46,074 nucleotides of DNA from a virus. Position 1 is the stretch's first letter, and each line of letters begins with the position of its first letter. The stretch spans positions 1 through 46,074 of IMG/VR virus record IMGVR_UViG_3300025154_000158; one strand, 5' to 3'. This document shows positions 6,536 to 14,303 of this stretch, one piece after another. The notes below the pieces were generated by a model, which was not told where the DNA came from, made no database searches, and was given only the letters and a program-made list of their open reading frames with translations. Both the position numbers and the translations under genes were made by a program.

Positions 6536-8172
6536 TATGCATTCTCCTTCAATCCAGCCGCATCTGCCGCTTCAAGTTCTTTCACAGCACCTTCGATGTC
6601 CACCATATCCTCATTCTCTTGCAGATTCTTTGCGTAAGCTATCTGGTCTATTGCATACAGCCTGTATTGCTTCGCCTTGTCACCAGTTCCGATACGCACA
6701 CGCACATCATAGCATCCAAAGTCTCTCATTTTTGAGTGCATTTCTGCTGGCTGATAATGCTTGAATTGTTTCGTGATGAACACGAAGTCCGTCAGGTCTC
6801 TTGGCTTGAACAGATATCTCGATGCTTTGTCATCAAAGAACACACGCTTCTGGTTCACACCTTCAAGTGTGACTGCTGGCGCACGTCCAGTGATGAAATC
6901 ACATATCAAAGACTTCAAGATGGATATTGGTGACGTATCGAACGTCATCTCGATTGCAATAATCTTTATGTCAACAAGAGCGTCACGCACCAACTTCGCC
7001 CACGACTCGACCTTGAGCTTCGGAGGTAAGACGTACAGCTCACGGAAACACAACTGCTGAAAAGTATCCTGATGTATTATCTCCATCTCATTCTTGAACC
7101 GTAGGCATTTCCATTCAGTGTCACCCTGTGCACGGACGAGCCACTCATAGTACGGCACGTCTTGCTTGTATTGTGTGAGTTGTCCATACTCTAGGTTTGA
7201 GAAGTATCCGTCTGTCTTTCCTACACCAAACTCTCGCATCTTGCATTCTGTTTTGTTGCAGTACTCAACACATGGAAACTCCTTGCATCTGTAGTTGTAG
7301 TCTTTCTTTCTCAATGAGTTTATGACGGTCAATTCTAGCTCGTTGTTTGTTACAGGAGCTTTCATCGAGTTGTTCACTTCATATAGGTACTGCTCAAAGA
7401 ACGCCTCGTTCTTCTTCTTCAAGTAAGCACCGAATGAGAACAGATAGTTGTTTCGACCTTCGTTCTCACCAACGGCGTTCAACAGCCAGATTGTCTGCAA
7501 GCATGGTGGAGCATCACTGTACGGCAGTTGATTGATGAAAGACAGTACTTCCTCAATTGTCTTCACCTTGCTCTTGATGTACAGCAATGCTTCCTCAAGT
7601 GTAGCCGAGTGTCCTTCGATAATCGCCGCTTGCCGTGTGTTCTCCGCATTGTAGTACGGAAGATTTATCCAGTTGCCAACGCTTCCAGCTTGCACACGTG
7701 CTTGCTTCGGAAATATCTCAATAAGAACGTTGCGCTGTTTCTTAACAAACACATCCATCATGAGGACTGAAGCCATCTTGCGTGTTGCCTCTATCGCATC
7801 CTTCGCCTGTGTCCACTCTTTCAGGAACATGTAGATATGCAATCCACCTGATTTGGACTTGAAAGGTACGAGAGGAAAGTTATTGCGTTCTATAGCTTGT
7901 ATGAATATGTCAAGACTTGTGTCATAAATGTCAATGTCAATAACCGTGAATCTGCACTCGCCTTCTTTATTTACAGGCACAACTCCCAAGCCCAACTTTC
8001 CATCAAGGTGAGCTTGGTACAATTCCTGTGTGACGAGCTTATCTTTTACCGTTCTATTATCGCCTTTCTCCTTCGCGCCATCCTGAAAGTTGTACGTATG
8101 TTGTCCGTACCCTGTTTCAGAACCTTTGAAGAATGAAGCGAACTCAGATATTTGATATGCTGATACGCCCAT
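6532..8172 (-). CDS. Archaeo-eukaryotic-type primase/polymerase with cysteine cluster
   Basis: A 546-residue protein. The N-terminal third is an AEP (PrimPol) domain: catalytic D-x-D at D79 and D81 (VIDIDIYD), SGGLHIYMF with H112, and EIFPKQ (152-157) followed by NWINLP, the layout seen in AEP primases of the TOTE type. A cysteine cluster (CKEFPCVEYCNKTEC, about 297-311), probably zinc or iron-sulfur binding, is followed by FGVG and about 230 further residues without a family I can name. No helicase Walker motifs are present. It would make primers for the family A polymerase. AAGGTG precedes the ATG by 8 bases. Confidence 0.8.
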   Translation of the reverse strand: MGVSAYQISEFASFFKGSETGYGQHTYNFQDGAKEKGDNRTVKDKLVTQELYQAHLDGKLGLGVVPVNKEGECRFTVIDIDIYDTSLDIFIQAIERNNFPLVPFKSKSGGLHIYMFLKEWTQAKDAIEATRKMASVLMMDVFVKKQRNVLIEIFPKQARVQAGSVGNWINLPYYNAENTRQAAIIEGHSATLEEALLYIKSKVKTIEEVLSFINQLPYSDAPPCLQTIWLLNAVGENEGRNNYLFSFGAYLKKKNEAFFEQYLYEVNNSMKAPVTNNELELTVINSLRKKDYNYRCKEFPCVEYCNKTECKMREFGVGKTDGYFSNLEYGQLTQYKQDVPYYEWLVRAQGDTEWKCLRFKNEMEIIHQDTFQQLCFRELYVLPPKLKVESWAKLVRDALVDIKIIAIEMTFDTSPISILKSLICDFITGRAPAVTLEGVNQKRVFFDDKASRYLFKPRDLTDFVFITKQFKHYQPAEMHSKMRDFGCYDVRVRIGTGDKAKQYRLYAIDQIAYAKNLQENEDMVDIEGAVKELEAADAAGLKENAY

Positions 8173-8176
8173 GGTG

Positions 8177-8836
8177 TCACACCTTCTTTGATTTGTTGTA
8201 CTTATTGTATGTCGTGTAATAGAAGTCGCACAGAGTCTTGTCGGACTCTATAAAAGATATGAACTTTCTAATTTGTGTTGAAAGCTCATCACGTACGGTG
8301 TCAAAGCTGTCCACATGAAAATGAACCTCATGGACATCCTTCAATTTGTTGCATTCTTCGTCAAGCCATTCGCATATTAGATATGTGAAATCTGGAATCA
8401 GTGTCGCAAGTGGATATACACGGTGTTGCCATTTTGTGAGATACTGGCTGTCACCTTTGAAGTTGGCTGTTGTCTTGATATCTACAATCTCTTTTGGCTC
8501 TGTCTTCTTAAGACAGTCAATGACACCACCGATGTAGTACTCAATTTTATCGACTATGATGGTGAAGCTGACCTTCTGCTGAAAGAAGAATCCCTGCAAG
8601 CGTCTGAGGACTTTCATGTAATTGTCGGAATATGTAAGCGTGCTCAAGTCCTTGAACACATCTTCATACACGTGCTGTTCAAAAGCTGTCCCTGCTTCCA
8701 TGGCAGGAGTCGGCTTCCACGGCTGTCTGCTCAACGTTCCTGTGATGTCGTTGAGTGCTTTCTCTCTCCAACTTGGAGGACACTTCATGAGCCAGTCGTA
8801 GCTATCCAATAATGTCGGTGCAATAAGTAATGACAT
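8177..8836 (-). CDS. Cas4/RecB-like PD-(D/E)XK nuclease
   Basis: A 219-residue protein with the RecB-family nuclease pattern: GTAFEQHVYEDV (about 48-59), GGVIDCL (about 103), EIVDIKTT (about 115-122, the D..D-x-K core) and a following WQHRVYPLA helix like the Q-xxx-Y motif. No four-cysteine iron-sulfur cluster typical of Cas4 is visible. In phage replication modules such exonucleases sit beside a ssDNA-binding protein and helicases and act in end resection or recombination; that matches the neighbours. It lies 4 bp upstream of the primase gene. Confidence 0.8.
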   Translation of the reverse strand: MSLLIAPTLLDSYDWLMKCPPSWREKALNDITGTLSRQPWKPTPAMEAGTAFEQHVYEDVFKDLSTLTYSDNYMKVLRRLQGFFFQQKVSFTIIVDKIEYYIGGVIDCLKKTEPKEIVDIKTTANFKGDSQYLTKWQHRVYPLATLIPDFTYLICEWLDEECNKLKDVHEVHFHVDSFDTVRDELSTQIRKFISFIESDKTLCDFYYTTYNKYNKSKKV

Positions 8837-8873
8837 GATACTCTCCTATGAATGATGTGATGTGTGAAGACAG

Positions 8874-8905
8874 ACTATGCCCACCAATTGTATGATGGGC
8901 ATAGT
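8874..8905. repeat. Intergenic inverted repeat (10-bp stem)
   Basis: ACTATGCCCA (8874-8883) and TGGGCATAGT (8896-8905) form a perfect 10-bp stem with a 12-nt loop, between the ssDNA-binding candidate and the nuclease gene. No T-run follows on the minus strand, so it may be a processing or stability hairpin or a T-poor terminator. Confidence 0.75.
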
Positions 8906-8915
8906 ACATGTGATT

Positions 8916-9686
8916 CTAGTAAGAGTGCTCTGCTGTGACGGTCTTCTGCGCCGTGCCTGTGCCACCTTCAATGAGGCTGTAGTCCACGCTCTTCTGCTCA
9001 AGGAGCTTGCGCTGTTCGACCGCTTCGAGGTACAGTTTCTCGTCCACGTAGCCTTTGAAGCTGTATGTCAACTGCCACCATGTCTGTTCACCGTTGTCTA
9101 CCTCCACGCTCTCAGCGGTGTACACTTGGTGGTACGGAAGGGCACGAGTCCCATCTGCGAACCTGTTGGACAGCATCATGGAGTTGAGCTTCTTTGCGTT
9201 CTTGATGTCTGCGGAGTCTGCCGAGAACACAACAACACCATCAGCCTCATGCCCCTGCATGACCCAATAGAACATGTATGTGTCTTGGAGCAGGTTGCCT
9301 TCACGTGTGACCCATTTGCCAAACACGGTCTTGTCCACAGCCTTCTGCTCGGCTTGCACTGGTGTGTGATATCCAACGAATCCGCCACGGTTTGGCTTCC
9401 ACTCGACAAAGATGTGCTCAAACTTCACGACTGTGAAGTCAACAATCTTGCCATAGTTCTTGTGTGTGATTGTGTTCACCAAGTCACCGATGGTTGCACC
9501 ATCGATAAATTCATTTCTCTTTCTGCTGAGCTCAGGGCTCTGTGCATTGAGCACTTTGATGAACGGAATTGCCATGGTGTTCACATTCAGGTCTTCAAAG
9601 CCCTGAGAAGAGTCCTGTGCGTTCAGGAATGCTGGTGCGCTCGTCTTCTTCAATTCAATGTCTGTCGTTGCTTTTGTCTCTGCCAT
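8916..9686 (-). CDS. Probable phage single-stranded DNA-binding protein
   Basis: A 256-residue acidic protein placed between a RecB-like nuclease and a conserved phage coiled-coil protein. It contains an IPFIKVLNAQSPELSRK stretch followed by GATIGDLVN, a pattern I associate with phage ssDNA-binding-like replication proteins, and a middle region rich in aromatic and beta-type residues that could be an OB fold. The classical acidic C-terminal tail is not clear. AGGAGA lies 8 bases before the ATG. The assignment is by pattern and neighbourhood; a structural-protein role is less likely in this operon. Confidence 0.5.
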   Translation of the reverse strand: MAETKATTDIELKKTSAPAFLNAQDSSQGFEDLNVNTMAIPFIKVLNAQSPELSRKRNEFIDGATIGDLVNTITHKNYGKIVDFTVVKFEHIFVEWKPNRGGFVGYHTPVQAEQKAVDKTVFGKWVTREGNLLQDTYMFYWVMQGHEADGVVVFSADSADIKNAKKLNSMMLSNRFADGTRALPYHQVYTAESVEVDNGEQTWWQLTYSFKGYVDEKLYLEAVEQRKLLEQKSVDYSLIEGGTGTAQKTVTAEHSY

Positions 9687-9697
9687 CTTCGTATCTC

Positions 9698-10288
9698 CTA
9701 TTTAATCTTCGTCTTACTAAGTAAGAACACACTGCACCAATCTGGTAGCGATGAAACTGGAACATATTTGCCTGTTATGTATCCAACTTCCCTTTCTTCC
9801 CCTTCGACATCAAGACCACATAATGTCTTGAAGAACTTCTTCAACGTTTGAGGGTGCACGTTCCTATCGGCACTGTATGGAACATCATGTGAGTCAAAGA
9901 ACTCAAATATCTGTTTCAACAAATCCGATGGAACACGGTCAACGGCGAACATCGTCTTAATGATGTCGTCCTCTTTACGTTCGGCAAGCCATTTGAAGAA
10001 CGCCTCACGGTCTTTGATTGTTACATTTGCATCGTCCTTAATCTCCACAACCTTGCCATTTGAGAGCTTAATACGTGACAAACCTTTTGACTTCAGCAGA
10101 TTCGGTATCTCTTCCATAGAGACACGCTTCAATGACTCTTCAGCCACCTTCAACTGCTGTTCCAAATAACTGACGGTCTCCTGCAACTCCAACTGTCTCT
10201 GCACGAGTTGATTGAGCACCGAGAGAGAGTCTCCACTGACAGCTTCGACTAGCTCTTCATTTTTGAGAAACGATGGTCGTTCATTCAT
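9698..10288 (-). CDS. Conserved phage coiled-coil protein of the replication module
   Basis: A 196-residue protein with a helical coiled coil at about residues 15-60, a small beta segment (RIKLSNGKVVEIKDD), then a mixed domain with a FFKWLAERKEDDIIKT stretch and a C-terminal HPQTLKKFF motif. This order is familiar from unnamed proteins next to ssDNA-binding and helicase genes in many phages, but I know no proven function. The ATG at 10288 is preferred over GTG at 10294 because AAGGAG is 7 bases upstream. Confidence 0.65.
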   Translation of the reverse strand: MNERPSFLKNEELVEAVSGDSLSVLNQLVQRQLELQETVSYLEQQLKVAEESLKRVSMEEIPNLLKSKGLSRIKLSNGKVVEIKDDANVTIKDREAFFKWLAERKEDDIIKTMFAVDRVPSDLLKQIFEFFDSHDVPYSADRNVHPQTLKKFFKTLCGLDVEGEEREVGYITGKYVPVSSLPDWCSVFLLSKTKIK

Positions 10289-10299
10289 CCACACACTCC

Positions 10300-11940
10300 T
10301 TAATAATCTGCCTCTTCCGTATCCTTCAGCATGTCTTCAACTGACATGTCTTTGAAATAATCATTCATGTCACGTCCAGTACCGATATTCTCATGTACTT
10401 TCTCATCCATGGTATGCTTGTACACAATGTCTTTGTATACACACGTTCCAATCATTCCATTGCGGTGCGACCTGTCCTCAGCCTGAAGCCTGTCCTCGAC
10501 CTTATACGTGTTGCTGTAAAAGTATTGCAACGTTGCGTGCTGGAAGTTGAGCCCAAAGCCACCTGTTGCGGTGTTACCTATAAAGATGTCGTACTTGCCA
10601 GCCTTGAAGTCATTCGCAATCTCCGCACGCTTCTCAGAGTCCACACCACCATAGTATAGAGCACAGTTGTATGTCTTTGACAATGCCTTGTGCACCGCTT
10701 GAAGCTCGGCAACAAACGCACACCACACGATGACCTTTGTCGTCTCGAAGTTGACCTCTTCCAAGTCCTCAAGCAATGCGTTTATCTTTGCATTCTTGTC
10801 AGATATTGGAACAGCCACACGTTCTTCCTTGGCCTCGACATCATAAGGAAAGAATCCACCACATACCTGCATGAGCCGTAGTGTGAGCGACATCTTGTTC
10901 GTGACAGTAAGCTCCTGCCCACGATACTCGGCGTACAGCTTCTCTTTCAGATTCTTGTACACAGTCTGCTGTTCATCTGGCATGTCAACAAACACGGTCT
11001 CGTACACCTTTGGAGGCAAATCAAGACAATCCGTCTTCAGTGCAACCATCGTGAGAGGTTCAATCAATTTCTTGAGCTGTTCAAGATTCTTGAACTTCTG
11101 AAAGGTGTCATGAGTATCGATGTACTTCACGTTTGACTCCGAAACGCCGTGCATCGCACCTATGCGCTCATAGTCAACCGCCGTAAGAACAGGCTCGTAA
11201 CCTCGTAAAGCTATGTCCTTCTTGTCCATCGCTATGTGATGTTTGACGATTGCGAACGTCTTCTCATCAATGAGAGTGTTGTACGGCTTGCCTGTTATCG
11301 GATTGGCAGAGCGCATCATGATTCCGAACCTGTGCTCAAACACAAAGTAATTGCAGTCAAAGTAATTCTTTTTCAAGAACTCAAACTGTGACCACAGATT
11401 GAACGGCGATTTCGTGACAGGTGTTCCAGTGAGTATGCATCTGCATCCGTACTTCTGTAGCAGGTGTATATTCTTGGAGCGCACGGCGTTTGGATTCTTG
11501 ATACGTGTTGATTCATCCAGTATAATCATGACACGGTTTGTCTTCACAAATGAAGCGACATACGGAATGTGTGTCTTGGTCTGGAACGCTTCGACATTGA
11601 TTGCGAACACTTTCAGAAATTCAATCTTATTTGATAGGAAGAATCTCAGAGAGTTTTCGTAGTAACGTCTATGCAGGTGTGAAGCCTTATATTTGACCGC
11701 TTTGTACGGCACGCCACAGTGCAATGGGAACTGCTCATCAATCCACTGCGTGTGTATGTTGTTTGGAGCTATCACCATGACTGCATCTATCTCTCCCTTC
11801 AAATATTTATGAACGGCTATGTCAATGGCGGTCTTGCTCTTTCCTGTTCCCATGTCAAAGAAAAGCGCAAATGCGTCCATGTCTTTGAATTTGTCAAAGG
11901 CTTCCTGTTGATGCTTGTAGGGCTGTGTTTTAAATATCAT
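10300..11940 (-). CDS. SNF2-like superfamily 2 helicase/translocase
   Basis: A 546-residue protein with Walker A GTGKS (31-35), a DEST-type motif II (near 140), LTGTP motif III (near 165), NTATGGFGLNF motif V and QAEDRSHRNGM motif VI. This is the compact phage SNF2/DEAD-like ATPase that translocates on double-stranded DNA, probably in replication, recombination or packaging-linked repair. It overlaps the end of the upstream HTH gene by 11 bp. GGAAG precedes the ATG. Confidence 0.9.
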   Translation of the reverse strand: MIFKTQPYKHQQEAFDKFKDMDAFALFFDMGTGKSKTAIDIAVHKYLKGEIDAVMVIAPNNIHTQWIDEQFPLHCGVPYKAVKYKASHLHRRYYENSLRFFLSNKIEFLKVFAINVEAFQTKTHIPYVASFVKTNRVMIILDESTRIKNPNAVRSKNIHLLQKYGCRCILTGTPVTKSPFNLWSQFEFLKKNYFDCNYFVFEHRFGIMMRSANPITGKPYNTLIDEKTFAIVKHHIAMDKKDIALRGYEPVLTAVDYERIGAMHGVSESNVKYIDTHDTFQKFKNLEQLKKLIEPLTMVALKTDCLDLPPKVYETVFVDMPDEQQTVYKNLKEKLYAEYRGQELTVTNKMSLTLRLMQVCGGFFPYDVEAKEERVAVPISDKNAKINALLEDLEEVNFETTKVIVWCAFVAELQAVHKALSKTYNCALYYGGVDSEKRAEIANDFKAGKYDIFIGNTATGGFGLNFQHATLQYFYSNTYKVEDRLQAEDRSHRNGMIGTCVYKDIVYKHTMDEKVHENIGTGRDMNDYFKDMSVEDMLKDTEEADY

Positions 11941-12313
11941 TTTCTTCCATTGCTTCCTTCACAGTCTTGTAATGAATGCATGACAAACACTCGTGACCGC
12001 AATGCAGAACGACCCTCGTTCCACAGAATCCGACAGATGTGCACACAATCAGCTCATCGTCCTGAAACTCGAAATGGAACACTGCATCATCATCACGACC
12101 CTGCATCCTGAACGGATACTCGTGGAGCTCCGATAATGGAATGAAAGGCTTATCGAAAGCATACACAGCCTTCAGTTTTCTCAACGAGTTTCCATAGGTC
12201 AGCAACCTGCGTACCGTAGATACACTACGACCTATCAGGTTTGCAAAGCCCTCGATTGTCACGCAATCTATACCTTCAAGTTCTGCAACTGGTATTCCGT
12301 GAACTTTCTTCAT
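11930..12313 (-). CDS. Putative HTH DNA-binding protein with cysteine-rich tail
   Basis: A 127-residue protein. Residues 18-60 look like a winged-helix/excisionase-type HTH (TIEGFANLIGRSVSTVRRLL, then FIPLSEL), followed by a beta-rich part and a C-terminal CGHECLSC cluster that may bind zinc. It is the first gene behind the promoter at 12355-12383, which is flanked by a 10-bp inverted repeat, so it may regulate its own operon. AAGGAG lies 8 bases before the ATG. Confidence 0.6.
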   Translation of the reverse strand: MKKVHGIPVAELEGIDCVTIEGFANLIGRSVSTVRRLLTYGNSLRKLKAVYAFDKPFIPLSELHEYPFRMQGRDDDAVFHFEFQDDELIVCTSVGFCGTRVVLHCGHECLSCIHYKTVKEAMEENDI

Positions 12314-12354
12314 TTCTATATCTCCTTACATTAAATGTAACTGGTATGCTTAAT

Positions 12355-12383
12355 ATAATAGCATATGTCTCAACTAAAGTCAA
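12355..12383 (-). promoter_or_regulatory. Sigma-70 promoter TTGACT-N17-TATTAT with extended -10
   Basis: On the minus strand TTGACT (12378-12383) and TATTAT (12355-12360) are separated by exactly 17 bp, with TGC before the -10 box. It drives the HTH gene and the SNF2, ssDNA-binding, nuclease, primase and helicase genes that follow. Confidence 0.85.
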
Positions 12384-12407
12384 GTACTTTTATCAAAACA
12401 TATGCTA
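12359..12407. promoter_or_regulatory. Inverted-repeat operator candidate around the 12.37-kb promoter
   Basis: TAGCATATGT (12359-12368) and ACATATGCTA (12398-12407) are perfect 10-bp inverted copies 29 bp apart. One overlaps the -10/spacer, the other lies just upstream of the -35. This is the layout of a two-site operator, with the adjacent HTH protein as an obvious candidate binder. Confidence 0.55.
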
Positions 12408-12462
12408 GTTTTGACTCGTGACATCACCCCTATGTACAGGAGCGAGCTCTGTATTGTGGCGT

Positions 12463-12639
12463 TCACCACCCACCATGTCCACCGTGGTCATTCGAATTTC
12501 CGCCCTTGCCCCTCTGTGTGTCGGGGAGTCCTTTCGTGAGCATGTGCACTGCATAGATGAACAGCACTACAAATGCAACAGGAAAGAACAGTATCCCCAA
12601 CACAACCTTCACCCACAACGGTATCTCATTCTTCGTCAT
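12463..12639 (-). CDS. Small single-span membrane protein
   Basis: A 58-residue protein: a short polar start, one long membrane helix (about residues 8-32), then a polar Gly/His/Asp-rich tail ending in GGHGGW. GAGG lies 7 bases before the ATG at 12639, inside the end of the upstream gene (14-bp overlap). A longer in-frame start at 12693 would add a polar stretch with no ribosome site. Function unknown. Confidence 0.6.
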   Translation of the reverse strand: MTKNEIPLWVKVVLGILFFPVAFVVLFIYAVHMLTKGLPDTQRGKGGNSNDHGGHGGW

Positions 12640-13042
12640 GCTCGGCCTCGTATGGATATGCGTAACGCCACGATTCACCGTGGTTGTCCACAAAAGGCCG
12701 TTCCCTTCTCGTGCTGAACCCTGTCAGTCGCTTGAGTCTGTCAATGTTCTGAGCATCCACGTGAACTGCAATCGTCTCAAGATGATTGCCGAACCAGAAC
12801 TGCTTCAGTTCCATGCCATGTGCCTGTGTCGCCAGATGCAACACCTTGCTCTGGTCATAGTGCTCATGCTCTTCACATGGTCTGTCAAACGAGTAACCGC
12901 TACGTGACATGCGCCCATTGGCATACAGCTTGTTCACTGTGACCTCATGAAGCCCTGTATACTCAGCGACAGCTTCAGAACCGTACAGTGACGTCACATA
13001 AGTGCCATGCTTGTATATGTCCATCTTTTTCTTGTTGTTCAT
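12626..13042 (-). CDS. Hypothetical protein with NUMOD/HTH-like N-terminus
   Basis: A 138-residue protein. After a lysine-rich start, residues 20-52 (SEAVAEYTGLHEVTVNKL and following) resemble the small NUMOD1-type HTH found next to homing endonucleases, but no nuclease motif follows. The rest is histidine-rich and mixed. Its helix-turn-helix part resembles in layout that of the 11930-12313 protein. AGGAGC precedes the ATG by 7 bases. Possibly a small DNA-binding regulator. Confidence 0.6.
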   Translation of the reverse strand: MNNKKKMDIYKHGTYVTSLYGSEAVAEYTGLHEVTVNKLYANGRMSRSGYSFDRPCEEHEHYDQSKVLHLATQAHGMELKQFWFGNHLETIAVHVDAQNIDRLKRLTGFSTRRERPFVDNHGESWRYAYPYEAEHDEE

Positions 13043-13051
13043 TGCATGCTC

Positions 13052-13237
13052 CTAATCATATGGTTCTGCCTTGTGCGCCGCCTTGTCCTCATCAATCTGC
13101 TCAACGCAATCGAAGCGACAGCAGTTCACAGCACCCTCAAAATCGCTGAACACGCCACCACACTGTGGGCATACGTATATATGTTGTGCCGTTTTCTCAA
13201 TAAGCTCTTCCTTCTCTTCAACCGTCAAGAATCTCAT
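13052..13237 (-). CDS. Small zinc-ribbon-like protein
   Basis: A 61-residue acidic protein with a CPQCGG knuckle (about residues 23-28) and further cysteines (NCCRFDC) 16 residues later, consistent with one zinc site. A strong AGAGGAG precedes the ATG. It overlaps the previous gene by 4 bases. Role unknown. Confidence 0.65.
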   Translation of the reverse strand: MRFLTVEEKEELIEKTAQHIYVCPQCGGVFSDFEGAVNCCRFDCVEQIDEDKAAHKAEPYD

Positions 13238-13491
13238 GAGCTTCTCCTCTCGTCACGCTTTCTGTACAAGTCCATCTTTTCCTCGGCTGGCTTGTCTGAT
13301 GCGCACAGTTTCAAATGACGGACTTCACAGTGATGTGCCTTATCCAGCTTGCACATCCAGTTGTGTAGCCACGAATCGCTTGCACCTGCTGGATACACAC
13401 CGAGCACTTCGTTGCAATCCACGCACCGTATCTCCCAATATCCGTTTGCGAACTGCTTCTTCAGTCCTTCAAGCTTTTGTCTCTTCGGCAT
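13234..13491 (-). CDS. Small cysteine/histidine-containing hypothetical protein
   Basis: An 85-residue basic protein with C-x2-C (CVDC, about 23-26), a later CKLDKAHHC and one more Cys, so a zinc site is plausible. AGGAGG precedes the ATG by 7-8 bases. It overlaps ThyX by 23 bp and the next gene by 4 bp. No family recognised. Confidence 0.6.
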   Translation of the reverse strand: MPKRQKLEGLKKQFANGYWEIRCVDCNEVLGVYPAGASDSWLHNWMCKLDKAHHCEVRHLKLCASDKPAEEKMDLYRKRDERRSS

Positions 13492-14086
13492 AATCGGCCT
13501 CCTTCACGATGTAGTCATACACATTTGGAAAATACGGCTTTATCAATCTCAGCATGGAAGCCGCAAACCATCTCGTCTCACTCTGTGCATGAGGACTGAC
13601 ACGTTGCTTGCACATGCCGATGAAATTGCGTAGGTCATACTGGATGTACACCGTGGTCATTGTGCCGAGCAACAAGACGTTGCGTGCATCTTCACGTGCG
13701 GCACCAGCTTCAACCATATCATTGTACAGCGCAAGCGATTCAGATTTCAATTTGTCAATCCGACTTGATATCTCAGGATTCTTCCTGCACTTCAAGGACA
13801 CATATGCATCAGGTGGTGCATCAGTATGGCGCAATGACCTCTCGTTGTAATGTGCCGTGCGGTGTCTCATCAACTGCCGTGCTACCGTGATTGGGCAATG
13901 GAGCTCAAACGTGATGCTTCCAAACTCCAATGGTGACAGGTGTCCCCATGACAGGAGCTTCTTCACGTCAGGGCCTGTTGCACTGTCACGTGACACACCT
14001 GCAATTTTGCTAATGTCTTCTTCAGCGATGTTCGATATGTATGAGAGCTTCACGTGTCCATAGCCGTGACTATCTTTCTTGTCCAT
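13469..14086 (-). CDS. thyX: Flavin-dependent thymidylate synthase ThyX
   Basis: A 205-residue protein with the ThyX signature R-H-R-x7-S (R74 to S84, RHRTAHYNERS). The preceding GHLSPLEF and following helices are also typical. It makes dTMP from dUMP using FAD/NADPH and methylene-tetrahydrofolate, supplying the replication fork. The ATG at 14086 follows a strong GGAGG; an upstream ATG at 14149 is in frame but has no such site and would exceed the usual size. It belongs with the other nucleotide-pool enzymes of this operon. Confidence 0.93.
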   Translation of the reverse strand: MDKKDSHGYGHVKLSYISNIAEEDISKIAGVSRDSATGPDVKKLLSWGHLSPLEFGSITFELHCPITVARQLMRHRTAHYNERSLRHTDAPPDAYVSLKCRKNPEISSRIDKLKSESLALYNDMVEAGAAREDARNVLLLGTMTTVYIQYDLRNFIGMCKQRVSPHAQSETRWFAASMLRLIKPYFPNVYDYIVKEADYAEETKA

Positions 14087-14303
14087 TGATTTCCTCCAGA
14101 ATTGATATAGTGCACAATGAGTTTCGACATGGAATCTCTTCATCTGCACGCCAGAAAGACTTAAGCCCTTCTACTATTTTTGTAGTGAGCGCAAGAGGAT
14201 AAAATTCATCCACATCAGTGTCAAAATCGTCCATAGCCACAGCAGTAAAATTCCCCTTTCTTCTGTGCCTTACTTCGACTGCTTGTCCTTTTAATACTTG
14301 CAT
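14070..14303 (-). CDS. Small hypothetical protein
   Basis: A 77-residue protein of mixed composition with a beta-type first half (a basic VEVRHRRKG turn) and a helical second half. The start at 14303 follows AAGGAGA within the end of the upstream gene; an in-frame start at 14342 lacks a site. It overlaps ThyX by 17 bp. Not recognised. Confidence 0.6.
   Translation of the reverse strand: MQVLKGQAVEVRHRRKGNFTAVAMDDFDTDVDEFYPLALTTKIVEGLKSFWRADEEIPCRNSLCTISILEEINGQER

Noticed and set aside
8877-9851. 324-codon open frame on the plus strand opposite the ssDNA-binding candidate
   Set aside because: It is the shadow of two minus-strand genes with good ribosome sites; its product is Cys/His/Val-rich without motifs and lacks a ribosome site.
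12626-13042. Homing endonuclease (HNH or GIY-YIG) suggested by the NUMOD-like start
   Set aside because: No HNH, GIY-YIG or LAGLIDADG motif follows the HTH-like segment.
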